A DNA stretch of 20,888 bases from Fidelibacterota bacterium (GTDB lineage Bacteria > Bipolaricaulota > Bipolaricaulia > Bipolaricaulales > Bipolaricaulaceae), in the NCBI GenBank assembly GCA_024277405.1, contig JAJRVI010000159.1:1-20888 (forward strand). The letters run 5' to 3'. This document shows, one piece after another, positions 19,596 to 20,888 of this stretch (position 1 is the stretch's first letter; each line of letters begins with the position of its first letter). Below the pieces are notes generated by a model. The model saw nothing but the letters and a program-made list of their open reading frames with translations, was not told the DNA's origin and did not search any database. A program made the position numbers and the translations under genes.

Positions 19596-20888
19596 ATGTG
19601 GGACCTGCGGGAAGCGGCGGAGGTGGTGGGGGCGAAGCTCCTCCGCCCCCGCCCCCCCTTCGGGGCCTCGGGCGCGAGCTGTGCCTCCCGGCGGGTACGA
19701 CCCGGTGACCTCGTCGTGGCCATCGTGGGAGCGCGACACGACGGCCACGACTTCGTGGGGGCGGCGTTCTCCAGCGGCGCCGTCGGAGCGCTGGGGTCCC
19801 GGGGTCCGGGCGTTGGCCACAAGCTGATCGTGGTGGAGGACGTGCAGCGCGCGCTCTGGGAGCTCGGGAAGTGGAGGCGCCGGGAGCTCGCGATTCCCAC
19901 CGTGGGGATCACCGGATCCTTCGGGAAGACCACCACAAAGGAGCTCCTGTCCGCGGCCCTGGGCACGCGGTTCCGGGTCTACCGCGCCCCCGAGAGCTAC
20001 AACACCGAGATCGGGGTGCCCTTGGCCCTGCTCTCGGTCCCCGATGGGACCGAGATCGCCGTTTTCGAGCTGGGGATGTGCAAACGGGGGGAGATAAAGG
20101 CCTTGTGCGAGCTCGTCGACCCCTGGGCCGGGATCATCACCGGAGTGGGAGAGGTTCACTACGGGGCTTTCGGCGGCCTGGAGGAGATCGCGGAGGCGAA
20201 GTGGGAGCTCGCCGAGTGCCTCCCGGAGGAGGGGATCCTGGCGTTGGCATGGGATTATCCGGAGCTCCGGCGCAGGGTGGAGTTGTGTCAGGCGCTGTGT
20301 CTGCGGTTCGGTGTCTCGCCGGAGGCCGACTTCTTCCCGTCCCAGGTCCGGGCCCATGATCCCCAAGGGGTGCGATTCACCCTGCAGAGCCCGGCGGGGT
20401 CGTACAAGGTCAAGCTCCAGCTCCTGGGAGAACACGCGGCCGTCCTCGCGTGCGGAGCCCTGGCCCTTTCCTGGGCCATGGGGGTGCCCCTCGAGGCGGC
20501 GATCCCCGCGCTGGCGGAGGTGCGACCCCTTCCCCACCGGCTCCAGCTGATCCCGACATGGTTCGGCTGGATCCTGGACGACTGTTACAACGCGAACCCG
20601 CGGGCCGTCAGGGCGGCGTTGGACGTGCTCATGTCCCTGGAGCTCCCCGCCCGGCGCCGCGCCTTCCTCTTCGGGGACATGCTGGACCTGGGCCCGGAGG
20701 AGGACCGGTTCCACCGCGAGGCGGTCGAGTACGCCGCCGAGGTGGGCGTGGATATGTTGTTCGCCGTGGGGGCCCGGGCGACGCGCGCCTACTCGGCCTG
20801 GGAGGGGGAAGGGGCTGCTGCCGAGGACCTGGAGGGTGTCCTGCCCCGGCTCCGCGCGGCCCTGAAGGGGGCCCCCACCCTGCTCCTC
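19596..20888 (+). CDS. murF: UDP-MurNAc-tripeptide:D-Ala-D-Ala ligase MurF (3' end outside window)
   Basis: Adds D-Ala-D-Ala to UDP-MurNAc-tripeptide, the last cytoplasmic step of the peptidoglycan precursor. 431 codons lie in the window with no stop, so only a short C-terminal part is missing. Visible: RPGDLVVAIVGARHDGHDFV, Walker A GITGSFGKTTTKELL (from residue 104), YNTEIGVPLALL, FELGMCKRGEI, DDCYNANPRAVRAALDVL and LFGDMLDLGPEEDRFH. The N-terminal DSR of the family is replaced by ASR (CASRRVRPGDL), a deviation at the uridine-binding site. The ATG at 19596 lies 6 bp after the S55 gene; only a loose GGGGG precedes it. The gene is part of the sucC-S55-murF transcription unit, apart from murE. 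Confidence 0.93.
   Translation, partial: MWDLREAAEVVGAKLLRPRPPFGASGASCASRRVRPGDLVVAIVGARHDGHDFVGAAFSSGAVGALGSRGPGVGHKLIVVEDVQRALWELGKWRRRELAIPTVGITGSFGKTTTKELLSAALGTRFRVYRAPESYNTEIGVPLALLSVPDGTEIAVFELGMCKRGEIKALCELVDPWAGIITGVGEVHYGAFGGLEEIAEAKWELAECLPEEGILALAWDYPELRRRVELCQALCLRFGVSPEADFFPSQVRAHDPQGVRFTLQSPAGSYKVKLQLLGEHAAVLACGALALSWAMGVPLEAAIPALAEVRPLPHRLQLIPTWFGWILDDCYNANPRAVRAALDVLMSLELPARRRAFLFGDMLDLGPEEDRFHREAVEYAAEVGVDMLFAVGARATRAYSAWEGEGAAAEDLEGVLPRLRAALKGAPTLLL

Noticed and set aside
1..20888. Insertion sequences, CRISPR arrays, tRNA or rRNA genes
   Set aside because: No transposase-like product, regularly spaced repeats, cloverleaf with a CCA-type end, or rRNA-like segment was found by reading the window.

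Overview
The window is a compact, high-GC bacterial chromosome segment with few and short intergenic gaps, frequent GTG/TTG starts and many 4-bp gene overlaps. It carries peptidoglycan genes (murE, murF, rsmH), an outer-membrane-type beta-barrel protein ending in Phe, a cytoplasmic NAD-linked [NiFe] hydrogenase and an archaeal-type asparagine synthetase. This suggests a diderm anaerobe from a deep-branching lineage; Bipolaricaulota/Acetothermia-like is only a guess. No insertion sequence, CRISPR array, tRNA or rRNA was seen.

Layout. 1-1927 (minus): csaB-like pyruvyl transferase, rsmH, and the start of an FtsL-like membrane protein. 1988-2258 (plus): a 59-residue membrane protein and a symmetric terminator. 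2277-2616 (minus): a cold-shock gene with a clear promoter and structured 5' UTR. 2650-8426 (minus): a hydrogenase operon in the order hoxU-hoxY-hoxH-hoxE-hoxF, followed by a beta-CASP metallo-beta-lactamase RNase-like gene. hoxF carries a one-base frameshift in a homopolymer. 8767-9777 (minus): a secreted two-domain protein with a proline linker. 9938-11751 (plus): a promoter, a structured leader, an asparagine synthetase and coaE. 11755-14481 (minus): a small beta-barrel gene overlapping murE, and separately a membrane-anchored ferritin-like protein. 14588-16486 (minus): gyrB. 16624-20888 (plus): sucC, an S55/SpoIVB-domain secreted protein and murF (cut by the window end).

The most interesting element is the leader of the asparagine synthetase. 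A perfect -10 box precedes a 24-codon ORF with a translation-start signal and tandem Asn codons. One 20-nt stretch inside that ORF is perfectly complementary in its 3' half to the leader's own 5' region (10 bp) and in its 5' half to the Shine-Dalgarno region of the synthetase gene (10 bp). Together these form an H-type pseudoknot. A ribosome stalled at the Asn codons would cover the anti-SD strand and free the synthetase start. This reads as a candidate asparagine-sensing translational attenuator.

A second theme is compaction. Intrinsic terminators are buried in coding sequence: one in the 3' end of coaE serves the convergent ferritin-like gene, and one lies in the first 30 codons of murE. 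Division and wall genes normally clustered together (rsmH, ftsL, murE, murF) are here split into three separate transcription units.
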